Origin: Callipepla californica brunnescens
Lineage: Eukaryota; Chordata; Aves; Galliformes; Odontophoridae
Direction: 5' to 3'
DNA: 64,000 nt
NCBI GenBank assembly: GCA_023055505.1
Contig: JALIRH010000027.1
Location: forward strand, 4,042,501-4,106,500
The notes under the pieces were generated by a model that did no database searches, had not been told where the DNA came from, and worked only from the letters and a program-made list of their open reading frames with translations. Below are positions 13,335 to 26,331 of this stretch, one piece after another. The first letter of the stretch is position 1. Each line of letters begins with the position of its first letter. Both the position numbers and the translations under genes were made by a program.

Positions 13335-13753
13335 TTTCATCATCTGACAGTCTTCCACTTTCTAAATAACAATACCGCTCACATGAATCAGATTTCTCTG
13401 GTTCTGGTGATACTGGAATTAGGAACAAAGCTCCAGTGTGGGGAGACTGCTCCTGCAGTCAGAGGTTTGGACACTTCAGCTCTATTCTGCATGGATGGCA
13501 CAATGAGATTGAGAATTGAAGCAGCACTTTGTACTGGAGCCGTGCTGCACATGCTTTCAGCAGACTTAAACTTTGGGTTAAACTATTCATCCGACGGATT
13601 AATCAGGATATGCCACCGCTTGCAAAGTGCTGCACAACCAAAGTTGGCTGACGTTACAGTTGCTGCTTATCTGATGCATACTGAGCATCAAGCAAAAGCT
13701 TCTGCAGGATCTGTTTCTTCCCCGAACACCGTCTGTCTGCTGACTACTTTCCT
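13335..13753 (+). CDS. Candidate long exon 'c' of the same plus-strand gene
   Basis: This is the longest non-transposon open block on the plus strand outside the CR1 neighbourhood: 419 nt, 139 codons, starting in phase 0 and ending in phase 2. Its acceptor (T8 then CCCCCAG) and donor (CCT|GTAAGT) are both near-ideal. First codon positions are G-rich (about 30%) and T-poor, as in coding DNA. The translation includes IEAALCTGAVLHMLSADLN and KLADVTVAAYLMHTEHQ. I recognise no domain. Without splicing the frame stops just past the donor. A conserved non-coding element with a chance open frame remains possible. Confidence 0.4.
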
Positions 13754-14216
13754 GTAAGTTTCCTCACTTCAGCAAAACTGTTCAGCCCCTGTCCCAGGTG
13801 AATCCTTCCCAAGTATTTAATGTGTAAGTGAGAGAGCCCCCTGACTTGTCTGGGGGTAATACAGCGCACGAACACAGGGCAAGGTTTGCAGCACAGCGGG
13901 GCACTTCCCGGTATCAGGCGGGAGCAGAGGGGGTTGTGTTGTTGTACCACAATCGCTGGGGGAATATTGTTTTGTTTTTGGAGGAGATTGCTAAAACAGA
14001 TGTTGAATGCGAGATAGCGTTTTTAAGCCAGCAGCAGGCAAGAATTATCCTTCAGGATGAAAAGTGACCTCCAGTGAGCAATAGTGCCTTTAATCCCAAG
14101 CTCTGCGCATTGCTATCTGCTTCTGATCACTTTGAAAATCCCCTCCCTCCCACTCAACCTTCCCCCTCACTCCTCCACGCGGCTGTGAGCTGCTCCATCC
14201 CTCCAGCTGCTCCCAG

Positions 14217-14319
14217 TGACCTGGGCACACAACACCAGGAACACTGCACGAACCCCGGGACTGCAGTCCTCTGCAACTACTCAGCTAACAGGAAACAACA
14301 ACGGATCCCCTCAGTCTAA
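14217..14319 (+). CDS. Candidate terminal exon 'd' of the same plus-strand gene
   Basis: A C/T-rich tract ends in GCTGCTCCCAG. One base completes the codon left by block c, then 33 codons run to TAA at 14,317-14,319. The translation contains DLGTQHQEHCTNPGTAVLC. No AATAAA lies close downstream; an ATTAAA variant occurs near 14,773. An alternative exon at 13,863 onward, in a CpG-containing patch, is also phase-compatible, so the 3' structure is uncertain. Confidence 0.28.
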
Positions 14320-17300
14320 TGTTTTTGTACTGAGCTTGCCAGTTCCACGTTGCAATTCTGTGATTTATCTTCTCATGGAAAGATAAATCTTCCTGCACAC
14401 ATCACTATAAGATCTAACCCAAGACAGCTATAGTCATGGCCATGGGGCTGCACAGAATTTTGTTGATTTCAGTGCGTATCCCAAGCACCAAACCAAATGC
14501 CTTGTTATCTGAAGTGGGATTTTTTTCAAGGATCTGTGTCCCACTAAACTTGCTTTGATCTGACTAAAGCAGCTTCCCAGCCTGCATCTGACCACAGCAT
14601 TGGCGGCCCCATGTTGTCCAAGCGGATGCACCCCACTCATTGCACCCTTCAAACCGCGGCACTGAGAAGATGAAGGTGACCAGGATATGGATATTGCTGC
14701 AGCGTGGGACGTCCTGATCTGGTGGAAGGTCCAGAGCCAGCACCATGCACACACAGGTATTCCACTGCCCAATTAAATTATCAGTGTCATTCTTTACAAT
14801 GGATACCCCAGAGAGCAGATGGCATCTGAGGCTTTGTGAAATGGCCCCTGGCTCCAGGCTGTTTCATTTTCTACAGGCTCTTTTAATAAGAGTGGACGTG
14901 TAGGAACAGTGGAAGCTGCTGCCTTGGACACTGCTGCAGAATCATGGTTTTCCCAAAGAGGGCACTGATGCTCTGTACACGAAGCAGAGGGAAAAGCTGA
15001 GAAATACATCGGTGAGGCATAAATCTCTGAAGAGAAATCTGTCTTAGCACGTCTACCTCAGGAAAAGGGGAATTATTACACTTAATTAAAGTGTATTGAC
15101 ACCACATGTGGCCCCACCTCTCCCTTTTGGCTTTATTAATGATAGCAAAACTGCAGGCTTGTAAAGGTGGTGGAGGGGGGTGTCTGCATTGCTAAACAGT
15201 AACCATAGACTGCTTTGAAAAATATGAATGCAGCAATCACACTTTTTAACAAGCCTAATTCCTACCTCAGAGCTAGGTTACATTTTCTAGTCAGTAGTTC
15301 TGTTTCTTGGCTGAATTGGCAAAGGGGAATCAGCGAAGTACTGTTTTCTGGATTACTATTAATGCCATTACAGCAATATGTGGACCATTCTTCACAATGT
15401 TTATTGTCAGAAAGCACTCATTAGGTAGTTAGCTTTTGTGTGTTGTGGGTTACTGGGGTTTTTCATTTATTTTTTCCTTCCAAGAGAGCTGTTTTAATTA
15501 AATTACAAAATAATGCCCTACCTGAACAGAGATTTCTGACCACAATTCATGAGAAATCACAGCTGAAATACAGAGAATCTGCTTAATTCTTGAGCTCTGT
15601 GCCTGAGTTCACCCCTACAACTGTGGGCAACCAATTTATACCTAATTTAACATAGTCATTCTTTTAGGACTAACACATGGAAGACATGAACTTTAAAAGG
15701 ACGGGCCATCCTCAGCTTGCTTTTAACTGTTTAAATGGTTAACTAAATGACTTAGTTGCCCCATGCATCCAAATCCCTCATCTCATGTTGACTTCTAGGG
15801 AAGAAACAGAAGTCTGAACATTTAAATCAGATCTCTGCGTGGATATTTCAGCATGCCATTTCCCCCATCCCTCCCTGACTCCTGAGCTGATTCCTTCCAA
15901 AAGCCTTTTCCATTCCTTGTGTTTTCCTTACCAGCTGTGAAGTCCTGCAGTGAGCAGAAACTGCTTTTCTCTTTTAGCTCCCTACACTGGGATGCAAGAG
16001 AGCAGACTGAGCAACAGGTTTAACATTTTCCTTTCCTACGTTATGAAAATCATGGGTGGCAAAAGTGTCATTTTCTAAAATCTTGGAATCATTTCCTAGT
16101 AAAGTTTGGCTGTGAGTGGAAATTTCACATAAAACAGTGGCAAGGGTTAACATTATTCCTGCCATAACATTTTGTACAATTTCCCATGAGACCTCTCAAT
16201 GGTTTTCCACTGCCACTGGAAATAATGACTCTCAGCTGGAGTAAGTTGCACTAACACTTGATGTTACTGTGCCAAGTGCTCTTTGAAATGAGCTTGTGTT
16301 GCTTTTGCACACTCAAGAATAACTAACAGCATCCACTCTTGGTCAGAGTTTCTAAGCAGAAGCCAATATTCCTGACCAAGTTGTTCTTGAGTTGAATTCA
16401 CGTCAAAATCTTCAGAAAGTGAGAGCAACAATAAATTTAGCCATCAAATCTGCCAATGTGTTTGTAAGAAGTGAGAATCCAACTGTCCAATTGGATGTCT
16501 GATTACTAGCATTTGCATCTCATTAATAGATTCCACTGTGTTTCTGGGTTATGAACAAGTTGCTGGATTACTGTGCATCCATTTTAGGGTATAAAGAAAA
16601 TCTTGCAAGGGTAAAAGCATGGAGCAAATGTAGAAGTGTAGTTTTCCATGTATACATACTCAGAAGCTGAAAATCCCTCACTACGAAGTCAGTAATGGTT
16701 CCAAAACAGCCTTGATAAATACAGTCTGTCTGAATCACATAAAGATAAAAATCTATTCCTGGATTCATGGCTCCATTGAGATAACAAATTATACAAGATT
16801 CTGGTCCATTTGCTACAACAATACAGGACAAGGCAAAACACCATTTCTTCTACCAGCAGAGCTGTCTGAAAAAATTGGACTCCTCTTTACCTGTCTACAG
16901 TTTGTGTAAAAATTCCATCTCTTTCTCTACAGAGGCCACAGAGGGTGATTATTCGTATTCAAAGTAAATTATTTGACATTTTGTATATAAGAAAAAAATC
17001 CATTGCTTCTATTCTTGCAGATGCTTGGAGGATGATGGAAAGATAAAGGCTGCCAGAACAATACAGAGTTGGAATTTCTGCAATGAAGTTCAAACCTTCC
17101 AGTTTAACTGGAGTGATTTATTTATTTTTAGATGTTACTGCCAATGAGCTCACTGTACAATATGAGCTTAACAAGACAGTAATTTGAATTATGCAAACAA
17201 TTACCAAACCAGATCTTCACAGTCAACCTGGGATTGTAAAAGCTATATAATTCATGTTAGAAGTGATTGTTATTCTACCAGAGGTTGTAAGCATCAACAC

Positions 17301-20300
17301 TACAATCACCGTCAAGGTATCAATGCTGGGAGCGGCGTAACTGGAAGATATCCAAGTCATGATCTCTCATTCTTAGACGTCAGGAACTCTATGGCACTCA
17401 TACATAAATATTAGTGGGTAAACATCATACTCAGCATGTTCAATATTGAGGTGGTACTACACATTTCACCCTTGCCAAGCTGACAAATTCTGATAAAATA
17501 GAAAAAAATCATGAACATATAGAAAGCTACATCTCAACATCCTCTAATTTACTAATGCACTTTGAATTTGTAAGAGATTTGTAACAGTTGTAAGGGATGC
17601 CAGGATAGATAGACTTTATTTAGCTATCCACTCCTTGTTCCACATGCACTAACAAGTCAGGTAAAATAGAGGTGTTGTTCTATAAAAAGAAAATGATGAT
17701 ATCATAATGATATCTCAGAAGGTTGCAGAGAAACTCGAAGTCTCTCTATGAATTTATAACTGGTTATGACAGGGGTTAAAATTATCAGGAAGCAGTATCG
17801 CCATTTGATGATGTCACAGCTGCCCTCTGGGAGAGTGAGGTCACTAACAGAGTTGTTCAGGGAGATAACAGTCTGTTAAAATAAACAGAAGTGCCACGTA
17901 ATTACCCACACTGCAGGAGGAGGATTAGACTGTTTGGAAGACCCCGTGTCTGCCTTGTGCTTACAGTCACTTTTTTTTTAAATCCTTGGATAGAGGTGGG
18001 GGGAACAGTGTGATTGAAATCAATAACTGGAGAGTTTGAACAAATAAAGGATAATAGAACAACACAAAGAAGCTCTGCTCTTTTACATCAGTTATAAAGC
18101 TATCTCAGTTGTGTTAGACACTCTTTCAGCAACACGTAGACTTATGCCATATTATTAAGTGGAGATACCTGGGAAGTTTTCCCATCCAACGCACATTTAG
18201 AAAAAGCAAAGGATTTCATGAAAAAATCTGAGGTGGAAAAGCTAGGTATATGCAAGTTGGAGCCACTTGGCATGACTGGAATGAAGGGACATTGTGCAGC
18301 AGTGCTCTGCAGCCCCTTAACAGTGGGGAGCAGATGGATGCCCATCAACGCTCATGGTCAAACCTACGTGGGGTATCTTGGGGCCACAGTCCTAGGTGGC
18401 AACTGGCTCTTCACCAGTGAAAACCTTGTCACCAGGAGCAAGTACAAGCAATGTTATCAGTTATTACATCAGAAAAAAGTCAGCACCATTCCAGCTTCTA
18501 GAAGACTACAGATCTATGATTCCCATTGGCAGTGTGAGCATAAAGCAGAGCTTGCCATACCACGTACCCAGATCAGCAGGAGCAAGAACATGGGGGCTGA
18601 GGCCATCTGCACGTGACTGCTATTCTTTCTCTTTAAAGCTCCACACACACTGCACATGCAGGAGCTTGGATTTCACCAAATAATGGCTCTGAAGGGAAAT
18701 CTTGAGAAATTCAGAAGCAAACAACTATGCTGGCACCTTTTTCTTTTTTAAGAAAATGGAAGAGATGACCAAGAAGTTGAGACTGTCTTGGAAGCCTGTT
18801 CCAAAAACTCCCATTGTACAAGCAAGTCATCAGATCTCTAACCACTTCAAAACTCTCGCAATTGAAAATATGCTTTTAGTGGTTTTGTGAGCACAGAGGC
18901 TTTACCATCTATTGCTATTCTGCTAGCTTTGGATACTAAAAGTATCATCCTGGGCATGCTATATTTTGACACTCTATTTGGAAGCTAGCAAGAGCACTAG
19001 ACAGGCACTGTAGATGGTTATCCTGAGCATTTATGATGCTTAAAGATCTCCCAGAAAGTATTGTAAAACTGTGTAAATCCCAGGAATCTGGACCAATTCC
19101 AGCTACAGTAATACATTCTCCCAATATTCCTCCTGTAGTTTCAATTGAAAAACCATCCTGGAATGCTGCACTGCACTGCCGTGTGCTGTAAAACAACTGA
19201 CATATTTTACTCCAAATTTGGCTGCTCTTCTCCTTAAATAATTTGTAAGTCATTTTGTAAGGAGCTCAAGGATTTTTAAAAAAAGGGCTACATAAATATA
19301 TTATCATTGTCATTAATTTTGGTACCATTCAAGACCACCATTATTTAAAATCAATTAATGGTTATTTTTCTATTATCATTGGCATTTTATTTTTGTTCAG
19401 CCAGAAAAGGTCTCTCATAAAAGTTAAAAACAATCTATTTTTGGAAGCAATACAGCAACACTAAAGGAGGTCTGATGAATTCTCATTAGACTTTTACCAA
19501 CATGAGTTTTTTGGAACTATTTTCACATATAGAAGTTTTGAATGGTTTTAAAGGGTTAGAGCTCATCCAGTAAAATAAGTCTGAGTATGAAGAAGGCAAA
19601 CCGCAATGGAATAAATTAATGTCCCCATTGTTTTGGGTTATGGCTTCCTAAACATGATGTAGCTGCACCAGTTTTGTCTATTATTAATGACTCTGAGAAC
19701 CCTGGAGTTTGGATTGGCACTTCAAATCGAGCTGCGTGTTTCATGGGAAGCTTTACCAGAACTCTCTGAGTTGTATGGAAGTATCATTAGAGTCCAGTGG
19801 TAACCTACACTTTGTTGGAAATAAAATGGGAAAAGGCTTTTACTTGTGTTCAGCATTTCCAAAGCAAATCTCACGTGTGACAAAATATAAATATGTTTCC
19901 CAACATAAGAAGATAAACATCTTAAGCAATACCACTAACAATGCTATGTAGCAGAGCTTGGGAAGAATTTGATTTTCTCCAAACATATAAACATCACCTG
20001 AATGACATAGGATATATAGATTTATTATTGCAAGGCAACAAGGAGTGTCTAGAAGCAGCTGGAAATAATTCAGTAACACAGTACAGTGAAAAGGAGTTTA
20101 AAAACCACACAGTCTCAATGATATTTTCATAGTGCTCCAAGCAATTTACTTCCACAAGTTAAATGGTTTCAAGACTATCCAGCTCAAAATTACATACACA
20201 GCATAAATGCCAGCAGTGGTAAACTGCAGAGCATCAGGCCAATGAAACAACAGCCAAGAGCCCTCGAGGAAATTACAGTGAGATTTATGAATGGCATTCT

Positions 20301-22358
20301 CATGGCTTTGATGGATATCACCCAAAGTCCTCTCATATCTGTCACTGTCTATCTCATATGTGTCTCACTACAGAAAATAATTTGCATTTTATGCCAATAT
20401 TGCAAAACCCATTGGACTCATTCAGCCCATAAAATCTCTGTTTCTGCTCTCCACCTTGCTGGTATCCAGAACATGAACCATCTTGAGCCGGTAAATTACT
20501 ATTCCATATAGATTGTACAGGCGAAATTTAGACTACATGGAGTCGTGTAACTTTGTGGCCCAGTTAAAGCATTCCTCATGGTGAAAAGCACCTCCATCAA
20601 GAACAGGTTGTAATTGCTTAGGTAGGGCATATATTACTGTATATTCCAATGATGGGAATAAACACTTAATTGTTTTCTATTCTGCTTTTACTCCAGGACA
20701 AGAGCACATTTTTCCTTGCATGCATCATCTAGATACCTCTTATTTAGGGTAAATAGATGGGACGAGTTGATAGAGTTTTCTCTTAACTTTGAGTTAAAGG
20801 GAGTGAGAGGTGAAGTATCTAGCAAATGTGAAGATTGCTCAAAGACTCAAGGTTTGTGATCTGGAGTGGATTTGGACTAAATATACTTTACAATCCTAAC
20901 AGCAGCACGGAAGAAAAAGTCAGGAGTTAAACGAGTAAAAGGCAAAATGCAGGCAAAGAATTCTGGCATGCAATTGTTATCAGCTCCAGAGATCTTAAGT
21001 TGAACAGTATGGAGATTTTTCATGGGTCTGCACACATCTCAAGTTAAAACATATAAAAAATTATATGTTTATATAAATATGTATAAAGAAAATTTGTGCT
21101 ATATGTTAAAAAAATAAATAAAATCCCCTTCTAAAATTTCAAGTTTAAGTCCCTCAGAACTTCAGGCTTTTCGGAGGATGTGGATAGCAAAGAAATGCAT
21201 CCAAGGGAAGGAGCAGGTACAGTCACACTTCAGGAAAGAAGCTAGGTGATGTAGGTAATTATAAAAAGAAATATGTTGAAAAATTAAAGAGGGACTAAAG
21301 AAAGTCATAAGGAAATTTTAAATGTGGGAAGGAGGATCTGCTCAGTGAAAAATCTGAAACATTTAATTTCTGTATTTTGCCAAATAAGAGCTGAAAACTT
21401 GATTATATCACAGTAACTCTAATGTAGGCTATAAAAATGAATGTGGAAAGTAAATGTGTATTAAGGCTGATGAAAAAAGTATCAGATTTCTTTTATCATC
21501 ATTACTCAGACTAGCTGGAACAAAACCATTTCAGGTAAGCACACTTGTATGGCAGGGAACACTGTATCTGTTAAGAAGGACTTCCCGATCTGCTTGAGAA
21601 AAGCACAAAAACAGCTATCTGAAACTAAAATGAAGACAAAAATAAGGTATCTATTTTTAACAAGAGGGGGGCTGACCTTTCATAGGAAGAATCTGTGGAA
21701 CTGGTGGATACTTCCTCTCCTGAAGCTGCCTGTTGTAATTCAAGGCCTGTCTTGGAAGACAGACGTTAGCTAAACACAGCTTACTGGCCTCATTACAGGT
21801 GCACGTGTGTGAAATTCTGTGCCCTTAAACCCAGGTGAGGAGATTCCCTCTCCAAACACCAACCCAACAACTGTGGGGTCTAAGTTGGGAACGTTCCCTC
21901 ACACGTCATAAATACGACTGCAAATCGCGAGGGATGCGTTGCCACAGAAAAAACTGCACTGAAATATCGTTGGCCGTGATGGTGGCCACAGTGCCGTGCC
22001 ACGGACCTTTCAGGAACTGGCACTGCGAAGAAGAAGGATGCGAGGTATTCTGGACAGCAGGGAATAGCCACAGACACATGGTCTGAAAAAATGAACAAGT
22101 TGACAAAATATATTAGCTTGAGGTAACATTTCATTGCATCTCTGCATGATTATAGACTGTCCAATCTCCAAACATGCCTACGCGCTTTCAAAACCACTTT
22201 TAGTGTTTTCAATAAGCTGCAATTATTTTTGTAGGATTTTCAAACAAGTCCTCCATGGGATTTTTGGTATTTTCCAGTGCTCTCTCAGACAGTTCTGTTT
22301 TAAAATAAAACCTGGGCAGACTGTGAGACCAAGGGCTGTGTCTCTGGGCTGTGCACAG

Positions 22359-22497
22359 GGAGGGCCAGCACTGTGGAACCTGTGGGTACAGACTGCCGTT
22401 GCACTGGCCAAGAACTTGGCTCAATATCAAGAGCAACAGCATGCAAAGAACACAAAGAACAAAAATTACAAGATGGGATTGACCTTAGCAAACACTG
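22359..22497 (+). CDS. Isolated exon candidate
   Basis: The acceptor is GGCTGTGCACAG and the donor ACTG|GTAAGT. The 139 nt are open in phase 0 to phase 1. The translation includes VALAKNLAQYQEQQHAKNTK, a Gln/Lys-rich polar segment. No phase-matched neighbour was found, and antisense frames are also open, so a pseudo-exon is at least as likely. Confidence 0.2.
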
Positions 22498-24915
22498 GTA
22501 AGTGAAGGGAACCTCCTTCTGTGCTTCCACTGCCAAACGGCAAAATAAACCCAACCCCATCAAATAGAAAAAATTAGAAAATGGCTGTGGCTTCCTTTTG
22601 CACTGAGAGCCTACAGGTGAATGACACATCAAGAACTAAAGTCTTCCTCCTCTAGGTCCCACTTGGGATGCTGTGAAGAGAAGCCTTCAGTTCATGCGGT
22701 TGCTGAGCCTCGGGCATGGTGGGATCGCTGCCCATGCAGCAATGAGCAACCTCTGAGTGAACCACCCTGGGGACACGGCAGGGGACTTCAGGCCTGGAAT
22801 CCTAGGGCACAGAATGGTACAGCAATTGCTAAGAGAAAGAGTTATACACTGCCTTCTCTGGTTCTCAGCATTCAGAACGGACATGTTGGGGTCTCGGAGC
22901 AGGACCACACAGAGGCTGGATCTGTTTGTCAGGGATTCTGTGAAGTTTCAGAACTTCTTTGCATTTTTATGCCGATTTAGAAAGAATTAAAAGAAGTATC
23001 TGGCAGGTGGAGAGGCAGGAGAGCTTTCTCAGATATCTCGAAAATTATCACTTCAATATCAGTACTGAAGTTTTAATTCGAAAATAGGCAAAGATCACAG
23101 CAACAGCAGTGAAATTCAGAGTGTTCTGACACAGGTCTATAAGAGTAGTACATTTTTTATGTAACTCCAAAATTCAGAATTACTCATGAAAACAGCTTCC
23201 ACAAACCAAAGCAAGATACAAATCTACCAGCTGCCACAGTTTCCAGCCATACCCAGGTTTCATCTCCCTTACCCCTGCAATGTTGGAAAAAAGATGGGCT
23301 TTGAGCTCACAGAGCCATAAAAATAGCCATAAAGAGACTATCTCCATCCCTGCAGAGGGAAACATGTCCTTCTTCAGTGGTGATTGGAAATTTAGATAAC
23401 TCATGTGCAGCAAAAGTTTTTGAGAGCTCTTAATAGGAGGGCTATGGAAGTCTATGAGATTATTGGTTTAATAGAAGCCCAAGAGCTACTTAAACTGCTA
23501 AGAAAACTAAAACAAGTTAGGAACTAAAGCTTATTTATGAACATTGAATACCAAGTGCATTTGGCAACGCTGACACTTTGAAAACACTTTGGGACGGTGT
23601 TTTTTGCACACATGTGTCTCATTTTGCACATTACCTCAGTCCTATAGTCTGTGGCTTTCCAGAAGCTGACAGACAGCTACAAAAGCATACTCTCAGCTGT
23701 CAAATATATTGCTGATTATTTTAGCCCTCCTTCCAAGGCTTTGAACATCCCATTTAACTCGCAGGGAAGAAAAAACAGTCTACCCCAAAAGAAACAGATC
23801 CAGGATGTTGCTATTAGACTGAATTTTACTTTGTGCTGTAGAAATGGCACTGATGAGAGAGAAGGATGTGTGCAGGGAAAGTCTAGAAAGTTATGCTGTT
23901 GAACTAAAGATGTTGAGTTTAATGGAGATGAGGCTCCTTTCACTCTCTTGGATTAGACAAGCAACCGATAACAACCACAGGAGATGGCAAACTGCAAATC
24001 AGTGGCAATCACAAGTGGAGTTAATGACACTTGCTGGTACTAATGCTGTCTCCTGCTTTGTTCCTGTTCTAAAGAACAACTGTAAAACCATGTGCATGCA
24101 ACAGAGAGGCAGTCTCATCCAAATTTAGGACTTGTTTTGAGAGGGTTGGTTGTAAAGCGAACAAAAGAAGTTCAGAATTGCTGACAACATTCAGGCACTG
24201 CATCCTTCTCTACATGAACCCTGGAGCTTCCAACATGGCTTATCAGACATGCAAATTAGAGCAGCATAAATCTTGCAGTCATTTATTTAGGCTAGAAGAT
24301 AACCAACTGAACAAAAATGTAATAGATTTATTTCATTTTGCAATAGATTGAGTTACAACATCACCATGAAACTTATCAGCATCTTTACAGACAAATTTTG
24401 ATCTGATTAAAATCTCCTTTGCTTTGAACGAGGTTGTAGGGATGTAATTACAGCTCTGAAGGTGGCAAAATCTGGCTTAAAATGCTAGAAAATAAAAGCC
24501 TTCCCTCATATCAAAGATTACTGCAGACAGAAATCAAGCAAAGTTTGAAGTCTAAGAAGCAAATGATCTGCCTGGAAGGGTAAAATCCCTCCATTCACCA
24601 TCTTGTTTTGTCTCATCTATCTCAGACTTCAGTTCAACAACACATTTAAGTGCAAGATTAATTTAGGGAAGTGGGAAACTCTATCAATATTGAACAAACT
24701 TCCAGACTGCTTAAGTGAACGCAAGTGCTTAACCGGGCTCCCAAATAGCAGCTAGGGCTCCCAGAAAGAACCTTGTCCCCACTGAGGTTCAGCTTACAGG
24801 TCTGGCAAATGGTTCAAACTGCTTATAACCATATGCATGTTCAGAGGTGGGGTCTGCCAGGGAGAGAGCAGCCAGGTCTTTAGTTGTCTATTTTTGGATG
24901 TTTTCTGTAAAAAGC

Positions 24916-24934
24916 TTTTTTTTTTTTTTTTTTT
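24916..24934 (+). repeat. Poly-T run (19)
   Basis: An uninterrupted T homopolymer followed by AAACC. No retroposon body is attached. Confidence 0.9.
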
Positions 24935-26244
24935 AAACCTTAAGTGAAAAAGTTGCTTCATGAACCCAGCATGTACTAATTGGGTTTAAAACTTCTTCGC
25001 AAAGGCTACTTTATAATTATAGGATTTGAGCTGTGGCATAAAAAAAAAAAAATCAGATATATTTTTTAAAAAAGAAGCAGATTATTATATTTAGAGCAAA
25101 GTCACCTCCACTTTTTCTGTCTCCCAGGATAGACATGAAAACACCTTTGAAAATTATTTTTTTCCCCAAACTATGGTTTCTTTCCCGGGTGTAAGTGTGT
25201 TCAAGTGAATGTAATTACATCTTGCATTCAACAAGCCAAATATTTGATTTCGTATTAGTATGTTTTCTCTCCAGCTGGTGGTAAATGTGGCTTCGTGCAC
25301 TAGATGCAGAACATTTTTAAGAGCTCAGCAAAAACAATATGTATTTATATGTTTATGTGTATGTGTGCATGTGTGTACATATATAAATGTCAGTGATTAC
25401 CACAGAAAAGGGAAGAAAGTTTCTGAATATGAAGCACATTCCCCACCTCCAATCACTTCACTTTTGTGGAGCAAAATAAAAGTCATGAATGTTTCTAATC
25501 GTGATGGCATATCAGACACTGATGCCACTGGAGGACGATTAGTCCAGCTGATGCTCTACCAATCTGAATTATATCCACTGTATTTTAAAGCAAGTAAGTG
25601 AATAGCATTGACCCAGAAACAGGACATCCAACCTAATAATTAGCAAACAGCAGGGAATTAGGTGACAAAGAAGCACCACCAGATACTATAGAGCATGAAT
25701 GTGTCTGAAGAAGTCAGGTGTAATGGTAGGACTGCACTAGAGGAAAAGCACTGTAAGATTCAAACATCTTGCTCTCCTTGTTTGAGTGTGATGTGATCTT
25801 TGGTATATCCTTTAATTGTCAGGACAGACACTGAGTAGAAGAGACCTTTTCTTGTAAGGGGCAATGGAAAAACGATGCTGAAATACCCGACAAGTTTCTT
25901 GGACTTGGCACTCTAACTTAGCTACAAGGCATTCATTTTGCAGTATTCTCTAGAGGTTTTACTAATATCATCATCTAAAAGTCGCGCTGATAAATGATCT
26001 AATTTAAAGCATAAAACATACACATAAACAGATATCTCTAATTTTACCAATGTAAAGCCCTATTTTTCTTCTGCCTGGTCACAGAATACTCATTAGGGAT
26101 TACTATTTTAGATAAGCATATGGAGCAGCCCACCAAGCACAAACAAGTTAAAGCATGTTTATACCCTTGTTAAGAGATTGATAAATGATCTTTTGAGACT
26201 CAGAAACACTTAAAAAAGAATAGAAATCCTCTCTGGAAGACATC

Positions 26245-26259
26245 TTTTTTTTTTTTTTT
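26245..26259 (+). repeat. Poly-T run (15)
   Basis: A T homopolymer abutting the putative 3'-most exon. Read on the minus strand it is A15 just after the stop codon. It could be a genomic A-tract rather than any polyadenylation feature. Confidence 0.85.
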
Positions 26260-26260
26260 C

Positions 26261-26331
26261 CTACAGTTTTACTACAACCAGTTCATGGCTACAGAGACCA
26301 TCTTCAACATCCTCAACATCACAGATATTTC
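26261..26331 (-). CDS. Alternative last exon (3'-most)
   Basis: The acceptor is GTTCCTTTCAG. It is phase 1-compatible with the 27.6 kb exon and gives an acidic tail (NICDVEDVEDGLCSHELVV) ending at a stop at 26,261-26,263. A T15 run follows on the plus strand. It competes with the terminal exon near 26.9 kb; only one need be real. Confidence 0.3.

Larger units (their letters stand above)
14320..26260. other. Mostly featureless non-coding DNA
   Basis: I see no repeat family and no phased exon chain. The 132-codon frame at 18,218-18,616 and the frames near 21.5-23 kb lack usable splice context or are matched by open frames on the other strand. One isolated exon candidate is listed separately at 22,359-22,497. 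Confidence 0.55.

Noticed and set aside
18218..18616. 132-codon plus-strand open frame as a single-exon gene
   Set aside because: No recognisable protein, no promoter or polyA context, an overlapping second open frame, and no splice partners.
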